Shown: positions 1-12,300 of the stretch, one piece after another
Layout: each line of letters opens with the position of its first letter
How positions within the stretch are numbered: position 1 is the stretch's first letter
Assembly (NCBI GenBank): GCA_015178975.1
Contig: WHVD01000027.1
Coordinates: 248,001-312,000 of the forward strand
Reading direction: 5' to 3'
DNA length: 64,000 bases
Origin: Hysterangium stoloniferum
Lineage: Eukaryota; Basidiomycota; Agaricomycetes; Hysterangiales; Hysterangiaceae
Notes under the pieces: model-generated
Told to the model about the DNA's origin: nothing
The model's input: only the letters and a program-made list of their open reading frames with translations
Databases searched by the model: none
Program-made: the position numbers and the translations under genes

Positions 1-520
1 CGCCGCTTCCAAGTTTATTTGCCTCGATGCTACCTCCCTGCTTTATTGCAGCCTCCACGATCTTCCACGCTGGACAAACACCACTGTCAGGGACGATGGT
101 GGGTTCGATGTTACCCAAGCTGTCCGAGGTTAGTCCCCCTTCTCCCACTTAGTCGGCCTTACCTCTCATCGCTTTACAGTGGCAATATCTGACAATAACA
201 CGTCCGTGATTCGTCCCAATGCAGGCGCTATCGCAGGGGGCATCATAGGCGGCTTCGTCTTCATCTCACTCGTCTTGATCGCTTTCCTCGTCGTACGTCG
301 TCGTCGCCTGAAAGCCCAGATCCCCCCCTCCGCGGAATTCATCGCTGGAGCTGGCCCCCGTGCAACGTATAATCATGCGTCACCGGATGAGTCATTCCTG
401 CCGTTTGAGCCTGACGAATGGAGAGATCCGGTGAGGGAGAAGGCGTACCATGCGGCAACAGCCCAAAGGGAGTACAGGGAGTATGATGACGGGTTATCGT
501 TAGCGTCGTCGCGGGTGTAG
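1..520 (+). CDS. C-terminal part of a single-pass membrane protein (5' end outside window)
   Basis: Only the last two exons are visible. The first runs from the window edge to about 126 and is joined, across an intron ending at the acceptor just before 180, to a second exon that stops at 518-520. The second exon encodes a short stretch with an N-glycosylation-like NNTS, then a glycine-rich hydrophobic helix (AGAIAGGIIGG onward, about 22 residues), then the stop-transfer run VVRRRRLK and an acidic cytoplasmic tail rich in Glu, Asp, Tyr and Pro. This layout is seen in fungal cell-surface sensors (Mid2/WSC-like) and Axl2-like proteins, but the identifying ectodomain lies outside the window, so no family can be given. 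The membrane topology is read directly; a surface role is inference. Confidence 0.7.
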
Positions 521-804
521 TGGTTTACCCTGTACTGAAAAACAATGAGATCGCAGGTGTACAGTTTGATTATTTGCAGTCTATCATCCATCCTTTTGTT
601 TGTACTTCATATTTTAATAAGTTACATAAACTATCACACCTTTGGTACATCATCAGAATATATTTAATATCCTTTGTATATATCAGAAACAAGACTAAAT
701 TATCCTTTTTAGCAGTTCAGGCATACAGAAAAGAACAAGCACCACCGCAGTAAATAGATCCCACAAATTCGCTTATAAATTATGTATCCAAAAGGTGTTG
801 CCAT

Positions 805-3390
805 TTAATCGCTCAGCAGCGCATCTACAACGTTGCTAACCTTCAATTGCCTTAAATCCGTATAGGTCTGAAAATGAAATACATAAAATAAAAGAATGTT
901 TTAGAGTATGTTCGCAGATACACACCTGCCCGCAACCCACGAACAGGATTGGCTGGCCCGTTACATATGTCATAGACAACGCGGCCCCGACCTTGGTATA
1001 CAGACATCAGAGGCCATTCCATAGCAATTGAAACAAAAGAATCATACCTTGTCATCCACAGTATCCCATTTAGTCACCAGCATTCCATCAATTCCGCGTC
1101 CCTTTCCAGGGCCACCAGCTCCGGTGCTGAAATCTCGCAGAGATCTATCGAACTTGGAAAGCTGGTCGACGGCTTCATTGCCAACGAGAGCCTCTCCAAC
1201 GAAGATAATCTTGTCTGGGTTGTTCGTTGACACGAGTTTAGCAAGGGCACGCATGAGAGGCTGAAAAAGAATGTAAATATATGGAATACTAACAAACTGC
1301 AGCGGGGGTACCTCATTATCTTGCATTCTACCAGCGGTATCGATTAGAACCACGTCAAATCCCGCGTCCCTGGCTTCAAGAGCATTTCAGGAACAATGTC
1401 GTCAATGTATTCGATAAAACGACACACCGTAAGATATGGCATCTCTCGCAATGCCAGCGGCATCCTTCCCGTATCCCCGTTCATACAGCTCAACCATGGC
1501 ACTCTCACCTTCCTTGGCGCTCAGCATGCCCAAATTCCGGACATGTACTCTCAACTGCTCAACAGCGCCACTTCGGAATGTGTCACAGGCGGCAATTAAG
1601 ACGCGAAACCCATTCTGAATGAGCCAGAAACAAACTTTGGAGAGATTGGTGGATTTTCCCACGCCGTTAACACCGACGAAGGTCATAGAATAAGGTACAC
1701 GGCCGGCAGATGACGTAGACGCTGCAGCTGAAGATAGTTTACTGCGAATGGAGAGAAGAAGGTCCGTCGATGATTTAGGAGTTAGGATACGGGTTAGTGT
1801 TGTAGAAAGTGCGGTTTGGACTTCAGATTTGATGCCTGGCAGATGTGAGTTTATAAGACAAAACATGTAGGATTAAATCAAACCTCTGAAACCACCAATT
1901 TTCTTTCCTTTCAACGTCTCTCCAACACCCTCACAGATTTGTTCTGCAATATCTTTGGCAACGTTTTTCTTCATTAGGTGATCCTTCATGGCACTCAAGA
2001 CGGGTGTCAAATCTTGGTCAGCGAGAACCTTTGACCCAGTCAACCGGGCGAAAATACTGCCAAGGGTAGATGTAGCCTTGGTCTCTGTCTTTCCATTGGT
2101 GAGTGACTGATTGAGAGCTCGGGAGATAAGATCATCTTCATCTGCGTTATTTTTGCCTGCCGCAAAATCCCAATCTTTGACTTCGTAAATGCCGTTCTTC
2201 TTGGTACCAAGTGACGCTTGATCGACCAAATTCTGGATATCTACGGTAGATACGTCGTCAAGCGCAGGACCGTCCACACTGAAGTCAAGCTCCGCCATGT
2301 CCTTCTCGGTAATAGATGAATCATCCCACTTCCGGGCAACCTTCTCGAGCTTATGCTTCGTTGTGATATTACTGCCCGACCTAAATGCAATGATTTAACC
2401 TTGCATCTCGAAATTCAGCAGATAATGGACTGACTCTGAGCCCGGGGCGCTCCCGCCTCCTCGCCCCAGCTTCTTTCCACCTCTTCCTCGACCACGTACC
2501 ATCCCGCCCCTACCTTTCATTCGAGCCTTGAATGCTTCGACATTCATTGCAATCTCTTCCGCTGAAGTACTTGTGGATTCGGCAGTCCGCCTGGGCACTG
2601 CAATACAAGGCTCAATGTTCCATCTATTTCCCACATACAGAAGAGGATCGAGGAAAAGTCGGACGTATCGACTCACAATTATCCAGGGACTCGGAGGAAG
2701 ACTCTCGCTCAAGCAGGGATCCGGCTGCTGGTCTAGGGGCCGAACGAAGTCGGGCATGTCGGTCCTAAATCCATGTTCGCATACTTGACCGGCAATAATA
2801 ACGGGACTTACTTTGCCATCCCGCTCCTCAAATCCAGCGAGTAACTTATCAAACACCTTGTCCCAACCCTCGAAAGCCGTGCGGAGGTTGAATACCGTGG
2901 TGTCTATGGCAGTGACCGCAGACTGCGCAGCATGCAGAGAGGCAACAAACGAAGTAAGAAATGGCTGGAAGAGCTTTAAAAACAGCGTCTTCATGGCATT
3001 TAACAGATCTTCTGGATATGTTAATTGGAGGATACGCTGGTATGTGGCCTGTGGTTGTCTAAGCCCAGCCCCTGACACGGTACACGTAATGAAGAGGTAC
3101 GCACCACGAATATCAGCTCCAAGTCATTAACAAACGACCATTTAATGGCATATCCATCCTTCTCGTAGTTAGTCTCAGAAGTTCTGCCCTCTATAAGGAC
3201 ATCGCGGATAAGGGAGTTGACTGGCGATGCAGCGGAGGCTGCCAGCTGCTCTGCGGCCGGGGTGAATGAGCGAGACCAAAGAACTATGCCACCTATATGT
3301 ACAACGATAAATAAGCGTCACGACCTCGCAAGAAAACAGAGGCCTGCCTTTGTGTGAAATTGAACAGTGATCCAACATTTGAGAAAGCAA
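805..3390 (-). CDS. SRP101: Signal recognition particle receptor subunit alpha (SR-alpha)
   Basis: SR-alpha is the GTPase at the ER membrane that docks the SRP-ribosome complex for co-translational targeting. The N-terminus [12 protein letters not shown] matches the SRX longin-like domain, which binds SR-beta; the GG is formed by joining exon 1 (3360-3390) to exon 2 (3292 down to 3105) over a 67-nt intron with a GC donor. A basic Gly/Arg-rich linker lies near 2400-2500. The C-terminal NG domain shows G1 [19 protein letters not shown], the G3 [10 protein letters not shown]4-like TKWDTVDDK and the closing [10 protein letters not shown]. About eight introns of 50-70 nt interrupt it, and the protein ends VVDALLSD. 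It is divergent from glyoxalase II, with 165 bp between the two starts. The family assignment is firm; some linker-exon borders were not fixed. Confidence 0.93.
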
Positions 3391-3555
3391 CGATTTTAAT
3401 TCCGTTGAATACCTCGCTTCCAGTAGTCACGTGACCAGAGACATAATTCATGCTTCTACGATCTTGCACGAGGCGTTTCTCTACATCCACCAGGTGCGTC
3501 GCTTCGTATAATGTATAATGAGTATAAGTTTCTAATCCATAAATATAGAACGAAG
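3391..3555. promoter_or_regulatory. Shared divergent promoter of SRP101 and GLO2
   Basis: These 165 bp separate two ATG codons that point away from each other. They contain the palindrome GTCACGTGAC with CACGTG at 3428-3433, a binding site type for bHLH factors of the Cbf1/USF class. The same core recurs in front of the RecQ and NUF2 genes. Function is inferred only from position and palindromic form. Confidence 0.5.
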
Positions 3556-4658
3556 ATGCGCATTATTCCTGTTCCCAATCAGTCTGACAATTATGCATAC
3601 ATTCTCATTGATGACGTGACCAAAAAAGCAGCAGCTGTAGATTCGTTCGACGTTCCAAAGGTGGTCAAGGCTGCTGAGAAGGAAGGGGTTCAGATCGTTG
3701 CAGGAATTACAACTCACCATCATCAAGATCATAGTGGCGGCAACGCAGCATTCGTGGGGTGAAATTCCTGGAGGGTTGATTGGCTGATCTGAATACTTTT
3801 GCAGGCCGTGAAATTCCCAGGCGTCCGTATGTATGCTGGCTCAAAGACTGCCCCCGCCATAACCGATGTAGTATCTGACAAGGATGAATTTACTCTTGGC
3901 GAGAATATTGAGATTCGGTAAGTCTTCCAGTAATTTATTTGAAGGACATCTGCTTAAACGAGTGTCAGCGCGTTGCATACTCCCTGTCACACTCAGGACT
4001 CTACCTGTTTCTATGTTCATGATGTCAAGACAGACCAAAAGGCTGTTTTCACTGGGTCCGCCTGCCTATCTTCATTGGTTTAGGACGTTGGCTAACTGCA
4101 TGCCAAAGTGACACGTTATTCCGAGGCGGCTGTGGACGCTTCTTTGAAGGGACAGCTGAAGAAATGGATGCTGCACTGAGCTATTTAGGCACACTCCCGG
4201 ATTCGACCGTTTTGTATGATGGGCATGAATATACAAAAGGCAATGCTGCCTTTGCCAGATCGGTACGGGGTCTTACGCCATCATATTCGCTCACAATGTA
4301 CCGTTCACTGTCAGGTGGAACCTGCTTCGTCTGGAGTTCAGCGTCTGGTTCAATTAGTCAAGTCCTCCCCCAAGACAACTGGAAAATCCACCATTGGCGA
4401 TGAAAAGGAGTGGAACGTGTTTATGCGGCTCGAGAATGAAGCTGTCCAGTGAGTCCTTTGAGGATGCAATTGACTAACGGATTACCTTCTGAGATATAAA
4501 ATTAATACAGAAAAGCCACGAGAGAAACTGACCGCGTACAAGTCATGGCCAAGCTGCGATCTATGAAGAACGGCTTCAAAGGGTGAGTTGGTAAAGGCAT
4601 ACATTTAACGACAAGGATTGTAAATTTAATGAATGTCAGAGATGCATCGAGACTATAA
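3556..4658 (+). CDS. GLO2: Hydroxyacylglutathione hydrolase (glyoxalase II)
   Basis: Glyoxalase II hydrolyses S-D-lactoylglutathione to lactate and glutathione, the second step of methylglyoxal detoxification. The start at 3556 gives [17 protein letters not shown], the usual family N-terminus; the frame is open upstream but begins poorly. The metallo-beta-lactamase signature [11 protein letters not shown] supplies the metal ligands. Later motifs are [26 protein letters not shown] and DGHEYTKGN, followed by the C-terminal family motif ending in [12 protein letters not shown]. Six exons are joined by 50-70-nt introns. The last intron (4583-4639) decides the C-terminus: spliced transcripts end GDASRL at 4658, while unspliced ones stop at 4584-4586 after KNGFKG. 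The spliced tail is a canonical-looking PTS1. Identity is firm; the last exon is inferred from good splice sites. Confidence 0.93.
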
Positions 4659-4844
4659 CGTTAGCTCTCTCTCTGGCATCACTCGGGCAATTTGTTGTAA
4701 TGATTAGACAATTGAATAGAAGTGTAGTGTTATAAAAGACAATAAGGTCATTGCGGTATAAACATAGAGTCAACATCGTAAATAATAAATAGGGCTTTGA
4801 TTGCATAGCCGAACAGTGCCACTGTTATATTTTCATCCAGCGCT

Positions 4845-5654
4845 TTAACTCATCCCCACCATTTTCAGAACAGCGGTCCGTGCATATGGAATATACCTAC
4901 AAATTGTCAGAGAAAGAGACATGGTGCAGATGGCACAGGAGAACTCACGATAGAGTGTACCATGTATATGCCAAATATTCAATAATAACGAATACTGTAA
5001 AATGAATGATCAAGTAATGTAAGAGCATCCGGAATAATCACAGACCTATACATAGGACTTCACTGCCAATAACAAAGGCTCCCACAAAGACAAGGCCTAT
5101 GGAGCCAATGAAGACAATAGTAGCAACGACTCGAACAGGTTTGAACATCTGTTTGATAGAAGTAGGTTAGTACTATGCCGGTACAGGGTTAAACTACAAA
5201 CCAATTTAAGCTGCTTGAAGAACTGTAAATGCGTCGAATTATATGGTTAGTATAAAAAATTATAACATCAGAAGAATACCAACTCCAATCAAGAAACCAG
5301 TTCCGACTAATGATATGATGGTCCCGATAGTGTAGAGCACTATAATTCTATCAAGTACAAGATCGAACATGGCAGAGAAAACAGCACAAACAGGCAAACA
5401 TAGATAATTGACCTAAGAACAGGAGTATGGAAGCCAGCAGAGAAAGTACGAAGCCAATAGCCAAACTATGATTTCGTGAGCGGACTCCAGTACCGCACAG
5501 TAAGGATGTCAACGAACCACCCTCCAAAACCATACAATCGCTGTGTTCGTGAGAGATTTAGGAATTTGAACGCAGAGTCTCCTTCAAACATCTGGTTCTC
5601 CGGCACGATACTCGTGGTCGACTCGAGGTTAAACCATCCTTTGGACGAAGACAT
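4845..5654 (-). CDS. SFT2: SFT2-family Golgi vesicle-transport membrane protein
   Basis: SFT2 proteins are small four-helix membrane proteins of the Golgi that help retrograde or endosome-derived vesicles fuse with it. The N-terminus (MSSSKGWFNLE) is followed by the family motif LSRTQRLYGFG, then four hydrophobic helices recovered over several introns: LAIGFVLSLLASILLFLG, VLYTIGTIISLVGTGFLIG, FKPVRVVATIVFIGSIGLV and the helix ending in WYTLSYIPYARTAV, which is the usual SFT2 end. One coding exon is only 21 nt (FFKQLKL). The protein is about 200 residues, as expected. The stop is at 4845-4847 and the ATG at 5652-5654. The gene is convergent with GLO2, about 190 bp away. Confidence 0.85.
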
Positions 5655-6585
5655 GACGTTATTCGTGGAACTACCGGACGTGTAGACTTGTGGTGGTGTT
5701 CGTGTGAGGGTCTTTCGTTAGGACAACTGGCAGGAGGGAGCGGAAGAGTATTGCGCTGATTGCCAGCAGGAGGACTGACAGCAAGTGTGGCAACAGAGGC
5801 CGTCCACACGTGTCCACACGCGGGGTTGCTTAGTTGCGGCGGAGCCCGAGATTCCTATAGAGCTGAGTGGAGTAATAATATCTCCTCGGATTTCAACATT
5901 CAGATGAAGACTCATATATGAAAATGAGTTGGGGATAGCGGACGAGCGAGGTTAACTTGCAGAGCTCTTTCAAGGATTTGGTATGTACACAGCTACTTAT
6001 ATGGAAACAAAGCTGTCAAGTGAGTGATGTTAATATCGGATTGGATGATGACCTGGTAACAAAGGTGACGCGACTGATGGACAGGAGGACTATGAAGAGC
6101 AACGACCAGCTGACAGCGGATGTTACTTTAGACTTGAGATCAGCTGAGTCTGAAAACTTGGAAAAAGGTGTTTTTGTTCCGAGGCTGCTCACAATCTTGG
6201 AAATATCCCGTGTATTCAAAATAAAATCTAGGTTCAAAATTGCCCAGAATGCAGCAAGAATGACACATCAACTTCTGCTGCGTATCGATAGGAAAGAAGC
6301 GCTACCAAAGGACGGCTTTGTATTAAATGGACTGCGTGGGACGGTCTGCCGTTTGTTTGCAAGTCAGCCCGGACTCAGATTCATATACTTACCCCTGATC
6401 CTCTCTTCACCCTTATCTTCAACTTACTCTAGTCACCCTTCGACAGCCATTCCTTTAGACCTTTCTTCCAGTAATAACTTTATCACAGGTCGTAGCGTGC
6501 AGATAGTTTGAAGTTCAAGGTGCGTTTTCCTCGCTTTCCACTGACGTTTACCAACTTTATTTCCCAGTTTCCCAATCATACAGAC
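5655..6585. other. Intergenic region with one unproven open frame
   Basis: This is the upstream region of both SFT2 (minus) and the glucanase (plus). The last 200 bp before 6586 are pyrimidine-rich, as in fungal promoters and 5' leaders. Between about 5957 and 6360 the plus strand is open (LVTKVTRLMDRRTMKS, then VFVPRLLTILEISRVF), and a shorter frame is open opposite. Neither begins with a convincing ATG, and I recognise no family. No gene is called. Confidence 0.4.
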
Positions 6586-9309
6586 ATGTCACAGTACAAG
6601 GACTCAGGTCATTATGATGCTCTAGAACCTCGCCCACCGTCTCCACACCACGATCCATCACTTTCTCATCCATCGCCTGCCACAATGCCTCTAGCTCTCG
6701 AGGATTTAGATTTCGACTTGCCCCCGGGTGCTGCTAGGCCGCGATTCTACAACTCTGACTTCGGCGGGCCACAGCCTCGACAATCTTATGCTGATTCATT
6801 TGATGCAGCGAGCACCAGCCAGCTACCTTCACACAATCCCTCCTTTGCCGCGCTTCCTGTGGAACGAGGCTCTGCTTATGAGCCAAGCCCCCTCGCCCAG
6901 CAGTACTACGACAATCCATCTCAAGCAAACTTCGTCCAACCGCAACGTGGTTTTGCAACACACGATCAGGTCATGAACGAGAAACGCGCCCTATATGCGA
7001 ATGCTGGTAAGAATCGTAAGCGAACCTGGTTCATTTACGGTGCGATAGCGCTCCTCCTCCTGCTCGTCGGTGCCGCTTTGGGCATCTACTTTGGCATTGT
7101 CAAGCCTAAGCAGAACAACACTGGCGGAAAAGCCTCATCTGGTTCCAACTCTACGAGTGGCTCGGGTGGAAGCGTAGGTGGAGGCGGAAAATCTAGCCTC
7201 GCAATTTCAGGTGGAGATGGAAGCAACGTCACCATGGATAATGGCTCTTCTTTCACGTATACAAACTCTTTCGGGGGTACTTGGTATGCTGATCCCCAGA
7301 ACCCGTTCGTAAGCAATGCGCAAGCCCAGTCTTGGGTCCCCGCCTTGAACCAGAGCTGGGACTGGAGCAATGATAAGATCTATGGGTCCGTGATACTCGT
7401 CGTGCCTCGTTTGTCATTTTGCTTTATTCACTGGGGTTTTCTAGTGTTAATCTCGGCGGATGGTTAAACACGGAACCGTTCATCGCTCCTGCCCTTTACG
7501 AAAAGTATGCTAATACGTCCAATGCACCCGTCGACGAATGGACTCTTAGCGTCGCCATGGCTGCCGACACTGCCAGTGGTGGTCTCAACCAGCTCGAAGA
7601 CCACTACAAGACCTTCATTGTCAGTTGTTCCCCTTCCCTAACACAGTCCGTGACAACCCTTTATTAACATCATCTAGACTGAAAGAGACTTCGCCGATAT
7701 TGCAGCTGCAGGCTTAAACTGGGTCCGCATACCCATAGGTTACTGGGCCATCGAAGTTCGCGATGGCGAACCCTTTTTAGCCAAAACATCGTGGACGTAC
7801 TTCCTTAAAGCGATCGAATGGGCGCGGAAGTATGGTATTCGTATTAATTTGGATCTCCGTGAGTCGGCCGTTCAGAGTTGGGATCGATTAGGTTTCGAAT
7901 GATTTATATGTTTTTGATTTTTGACACAGATGCATTGCCTGGCTCCCAGAATGGATGGAATCACTCTGTATGTCGTATTTTCTGTTTATGGTATTTTGTC
8001 TGACTAACATTATACCGGTTAGGGTCGTCTTGGCACGGTCAATGTTCTTAACGGTAACATGGGTCTTGCCAATGCTCAACGTGCATTGACGTACATCCGT
8101 GTCATTGCTGAATTCATCAGTCAACCCCAGTACAAGGATGTTGTCCCAATGTTCAGTATCACAAACGAGCCTCAGGCTCCAGTAGTTGGCATGCCTTCAC
8201 TTCAATCATAGTGCGTTGTTTTCACCTGTTGCTAAGTTTTAAATCCTTATCCGACTTAGTTATCTCCAAGCGTATGAAATCGTAAGAAACGTTTCGGGTG
8301 TTGGCCAGGGTAATGGACCAATGGTGATGTTACATGACGGCTTTGAAGGACCCGGAAATTGGGCGGGCTTCCTTACCAACTCTGATCGCGTGGGCATGGA
8401 TACTCATCCTTACTTTGCCTTCAGCGGACAATCCACTGCCGCCATCTCGTCCTTCGCACCCCAGGCATGTTCCGCATGGGGTCCCATGATGAACAACTCC
8501 ATGTCGGCGTTCGGTCTGACCGTCGCTGGTGAATTCTCGCTCGCGACAAATGATTGTGGATTGTTCGTCAATGGAGTGGGCCTAGGAACACGCTATGAAG
8601 GTACCTTCGCTGGTGCAGGAACCAACGCCGTCGGAAGCTGTGAGCAGTGGGATAACTGGGAGTCCTGGACACAAGATACGAAAAACCAGTTACAATCGTT
8701 CGCATTGTCATCAATGTCTGCATTGCAGAATTGGTTCTTCTGGACATGGAAGTAAGTGATTCCTTACTAGTCTTGGATATGGAATAATTCTCCTCATACA
8801 GGATTGGAAACTCCACTGAATTTGGATCCGTGCGTGCCCCCTTCTGGTCCTATCAGCTCGGCATCCAGCAGAACTGGCTTCCCAAAGACCCCCGTGCTGC
8901 CGTCGGATCCTGCCCGAACACTGCGGCCTTCGCCGGTCCCCTCCTAGCCTGGCAAACTGGTGGCGCCGGCGCCGGATCACTCGCCGCCACAGACGTCGCC
9001 GCTCTGCCCTGGCCTCCAGCTACCATCAGTAACGCAGGCCCCGTTTCCGTCCTGCCCACTTACACGGCAACCGGACCCGTTCCGACACTTCCAGCACCCA
9101 CAATCACAGCTACTGACCCTGCGACAACCTTCAACGCCGGTAATGGATGGGCGAACGCACAGGACACGATGATGGCATATGTACCGGTAACTGGATGCTC
9201 GTACCCCGACCCTTGGAGTGGTGTGAGTGCACCAACGCCTACCGCCCCATGTACCGGTGCTGGGGCGAGGAGGCGAGAGGCTGCACCTGCGGCGATGACG
9301 CCGATGTAA
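6586..9309 (+). CDS. GH5 exo-beta-1,3-glucanase with N-terminal membrane anchor (glucan 1,3-beta-glucosidase D-like)
   Basis: This enzyme releases glucose from beta-1,3-glucan during cell-wall remodelling. It is a type II membrane protein: a cytoplasmic N-terminus of about 145 residues rich in Pro, Ser and Asp (MSQYKDSGHYDALEP onward), a basic patch KNRKRT, one helix (WFIYGAIALLLLLVGAALG), then a Gly/Ser/Asn linker. The GH5 domain follows: VNLGGWLNTEPFI, NWVRIPIGYWAIE, DLHALPGSQNGWNHSGR, the general acid in SITNEPQ, and the nucleophile in VAGEFSLA, with FFWTWK near the end. Six introns of about 50-70 nt interrupt it, giving roughly 790 residues, and a Thr/Pro-rich tail closes the protein. The start at 6586 is the first ATG in a frame that only extends upstream through a TTG. 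Regulation is not visible. Confidence 0.93.
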
Positions 9310-12300
9310 GAAAATGTGTAAATGAAAGGAAGGGATACTTATAGTGGGGAGTTACATTCATAAGTCATAATTAGGGAGCGTACGAATGCACATCGTGCTT
9401 CTTGAGTTATCTTCTCAATCCGCATTGGATCCTTAATCTGGGTATGTTGGACATTTGCAGAATTGTGTTCTATTCAGTTATTCTTGTGACATTTTTTTTT
9501 CTACATATTCTTGCACATGGACTATATATTTATCTGATTTATTCTGGTTTCGCTCCTGCTCTCGTTCTGGACTATCTTACTAACTACTCCGTCAATATGA
9601 GAGGCTAACAAGACAAATGCAGAGTGCACTGCACTGGAAAGAGCCCCCGATTTACAATCTTTTATCGAATATCCATAGGCCCGAGTTTCTATGGTGGCGC
9701 ACGCTCTCAATAAAGGATCCACAAAACTTTTTGGCTCTACGGGGTGCCCGGAAGCCGGTTATTTGGTTATTTGATTGACTAGTTCCTGGGTATTGGCGCA
9801 AGCGTTCATCTATTATGGGTGATTCTCGTAAAAAGATCACAATTCGTGTTGAAAATCAAACCTGGAAACTCACAATATTCACAAGAATATGAATTTCCGT
9901 TTGACCTCTGTGTCTCGTAAGAGGCAGTTACATGAATGATGATGAGCCACTTTATATATAACTAAGAGTCCCCATTGATCTTGGGTCGCACACCCCGTGG
10001 CGACCATGGTTCGGACCGTTCGTTATCAACTGTTTGCCACTCCTATCTCGTCAAAACCCTGACCGGCTGCGTGTTAGAATTCGCGAGTTCGGAATACGCT
10101 TGACTCGGTTTAGGTAGATAGAACGCGTTGTAAACGTATGAAGTGTAGAGTACAAGTACCTAGTTTAAGTACCTACTACCGGTAATACTATACCTGGTTA
10201 CCTATCAATCACATGCTACATTGTTCGCAAACCCAAAAAATCTAACACTGCGGACAAGTGCACCTCCAACCCATTAAAAAAGAGCTACCCATCTCCAGCC
10301 AGGACAAACTCATCACCTACCTCAGTGTCAGTGGTCCACACATCCTCGACGACGAAGTTGTTACGATCCTTTAAGGAGTAGACGACATGGACTCTGGCTC
10401 CCCTCCTGATCATCACATCCCCTCTCTGATCTAGGCTACGACGGCGATGTTGACCCACCTTTCAGTATTTTTAACGATTCCGTAGAAGCCAAAGAAAACA
10501 CAAAGCCGCCGACCGACTCGCCGATAAGCCCACTGCCTACCTTGTCTATTTAGCAAAGCTGCTGTAAGGCCATCCTGGTCTTCGTGGACAGAACGGGCAC
10601 GTCGTGTGCGCCGGCAGCTGCAGTGCATAGCCGTCGCAGATTTCCGGTATGGTGGTGTGAGTTGGACGGATAGGAGCTATTCCCTATAAGGAGGGGAAAT
10701 GTGACAGGGACGTGTGTAGGAAGGCCAAAGGTGAAGTGAAACCTTATAAATGTTATGGCTGAGTCGTCTTATCGATGCACCAATCAACTTCACTAGAGAG
10801 TATTGTATTTGCAACTAATGAGACCCAGGAAATGAGCCATCAGAACCGAATGCCAGGGATCAACGCATCCACACATAATGATTACAATAGTCAATTTTTT
10901 TTTCAAATCCGCTTTGGTACCAAAAACAAATCGTCTTCTTAAATAATATATGGGATTTATTCTATATATCTAGGGGAAGCTATTTATATACTCAGAATGT
11001 CTTGTTACCTGTAATTTAAAATTCGGACCGCAATGTGTCAATTACACGCATTTTGGTTTGAAACTCGGTTTAAACAATATTATATTTGCTATATACATGC
11101 ATGAAAAGAATGCTCATGGATTACGCGGGAAGGCCACGCTCGCATCAAAGATGTGCAATTGTGGCGGAGAAACTGATCTTTTCGCAGAGGTCCGAAGTTT
11201 AAATAACAGGTAATAAGACATTATGAATAAAGGACTAGCTTGCGCCATATATATATACGATAGCAACAGGATATCATACCTCTTTTTATGGAACCAATGG
11301 AGTTTTTAATTTATTTTCGAACTCCGCACTACGCTCATCCAAGTCTGAGAAGACCTGTAAGGTTGGATAATGGGAGAGTGCCCTCTGCTGCAACGCGTAG
11401 GAAAACTCGCCGCCCAGGTCGAAAGAATTAGTTGACGATGTTGATAAGATACGGAAAAGGACAGTAAAACGTTCGTTGAAAGTTGGGGGTATATTGTGTA
11501 TCGACGAACAATATGTTAGGTTCAACCGTGTCGCTCTGAGTGCCGTTCTGCTCCCGGCAGACTATGCACTCGCTGTATACATTACAAAGTCTGAGATGGT
11601 GATGTGACGTCATGCAGTGACTGGAGTGACGTTGATTGCTTTCACTCACTTTTCCGTTACTTGCTTTATCACCAAAATATCACATTGGACATGTCTAGCG
11701 GTGCAACTGCACAAGTGATTATCAAAGTATATGTGGCACTGTGCGATAATATTGACGACGGAAATGGACTAGGATAAAATCTGGCAAGCGAAGGAACAGG
11801 GTCATGAGGCACAATATATTCGAGAAAAGGTACGTGGTGTTTAGCCTATCTCCTGAATGTAGGTAATCCCTCTTCAGGAGAAGGCTCAGTACGGTGTGCT
11901 TCGCTCGCAGCTAGATGAGGAAACCCGGAAGACTGAGCAAGCAGAAGCGAAGGACATTGAGAAGGAAAAGGAGAGAGAGTTTGAAGGGGGATTTGGAGGC
12001 CAGGAAGATCTGGAGGATCGATATGCAACAACTAGTGGGGAGCATTAAGTTACGGGCCATCTGTGTGGTTGTACATTAGATCATGATATAATACTAATTA
12101 CAGTCGGACCCCTCATAACCCATACCTCTGATAACCCATAATCCCATAGTTTGAACTGTCTATCAACTTAGTTCCCAGGAATTCGCATATCATAACCCGT
12201 AACCCATACCCCTCGGCAGGCAAAACCTGTAAGGTGTCTGGCGCATTGTTGGACTTTGCAGACGTTTTAGGCACTGAAAGGAAGTTCCTTTCCTTGCTAC

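Noticed and set aside
5957..6511. Open plus-strand frame between SFT2 and the glucanase
   Set aside because: It starts at TTG, has no family motif, its 3' part is pyrimidine-rich promoter DNA, and an opposite frame overlaps it. Not enough to call a gene.
11846..12050. Coiled-coil gene on the plus strand
   Set aside because: The frame is under 70 codons, lacks a start, and no neighbouring exons join to it.
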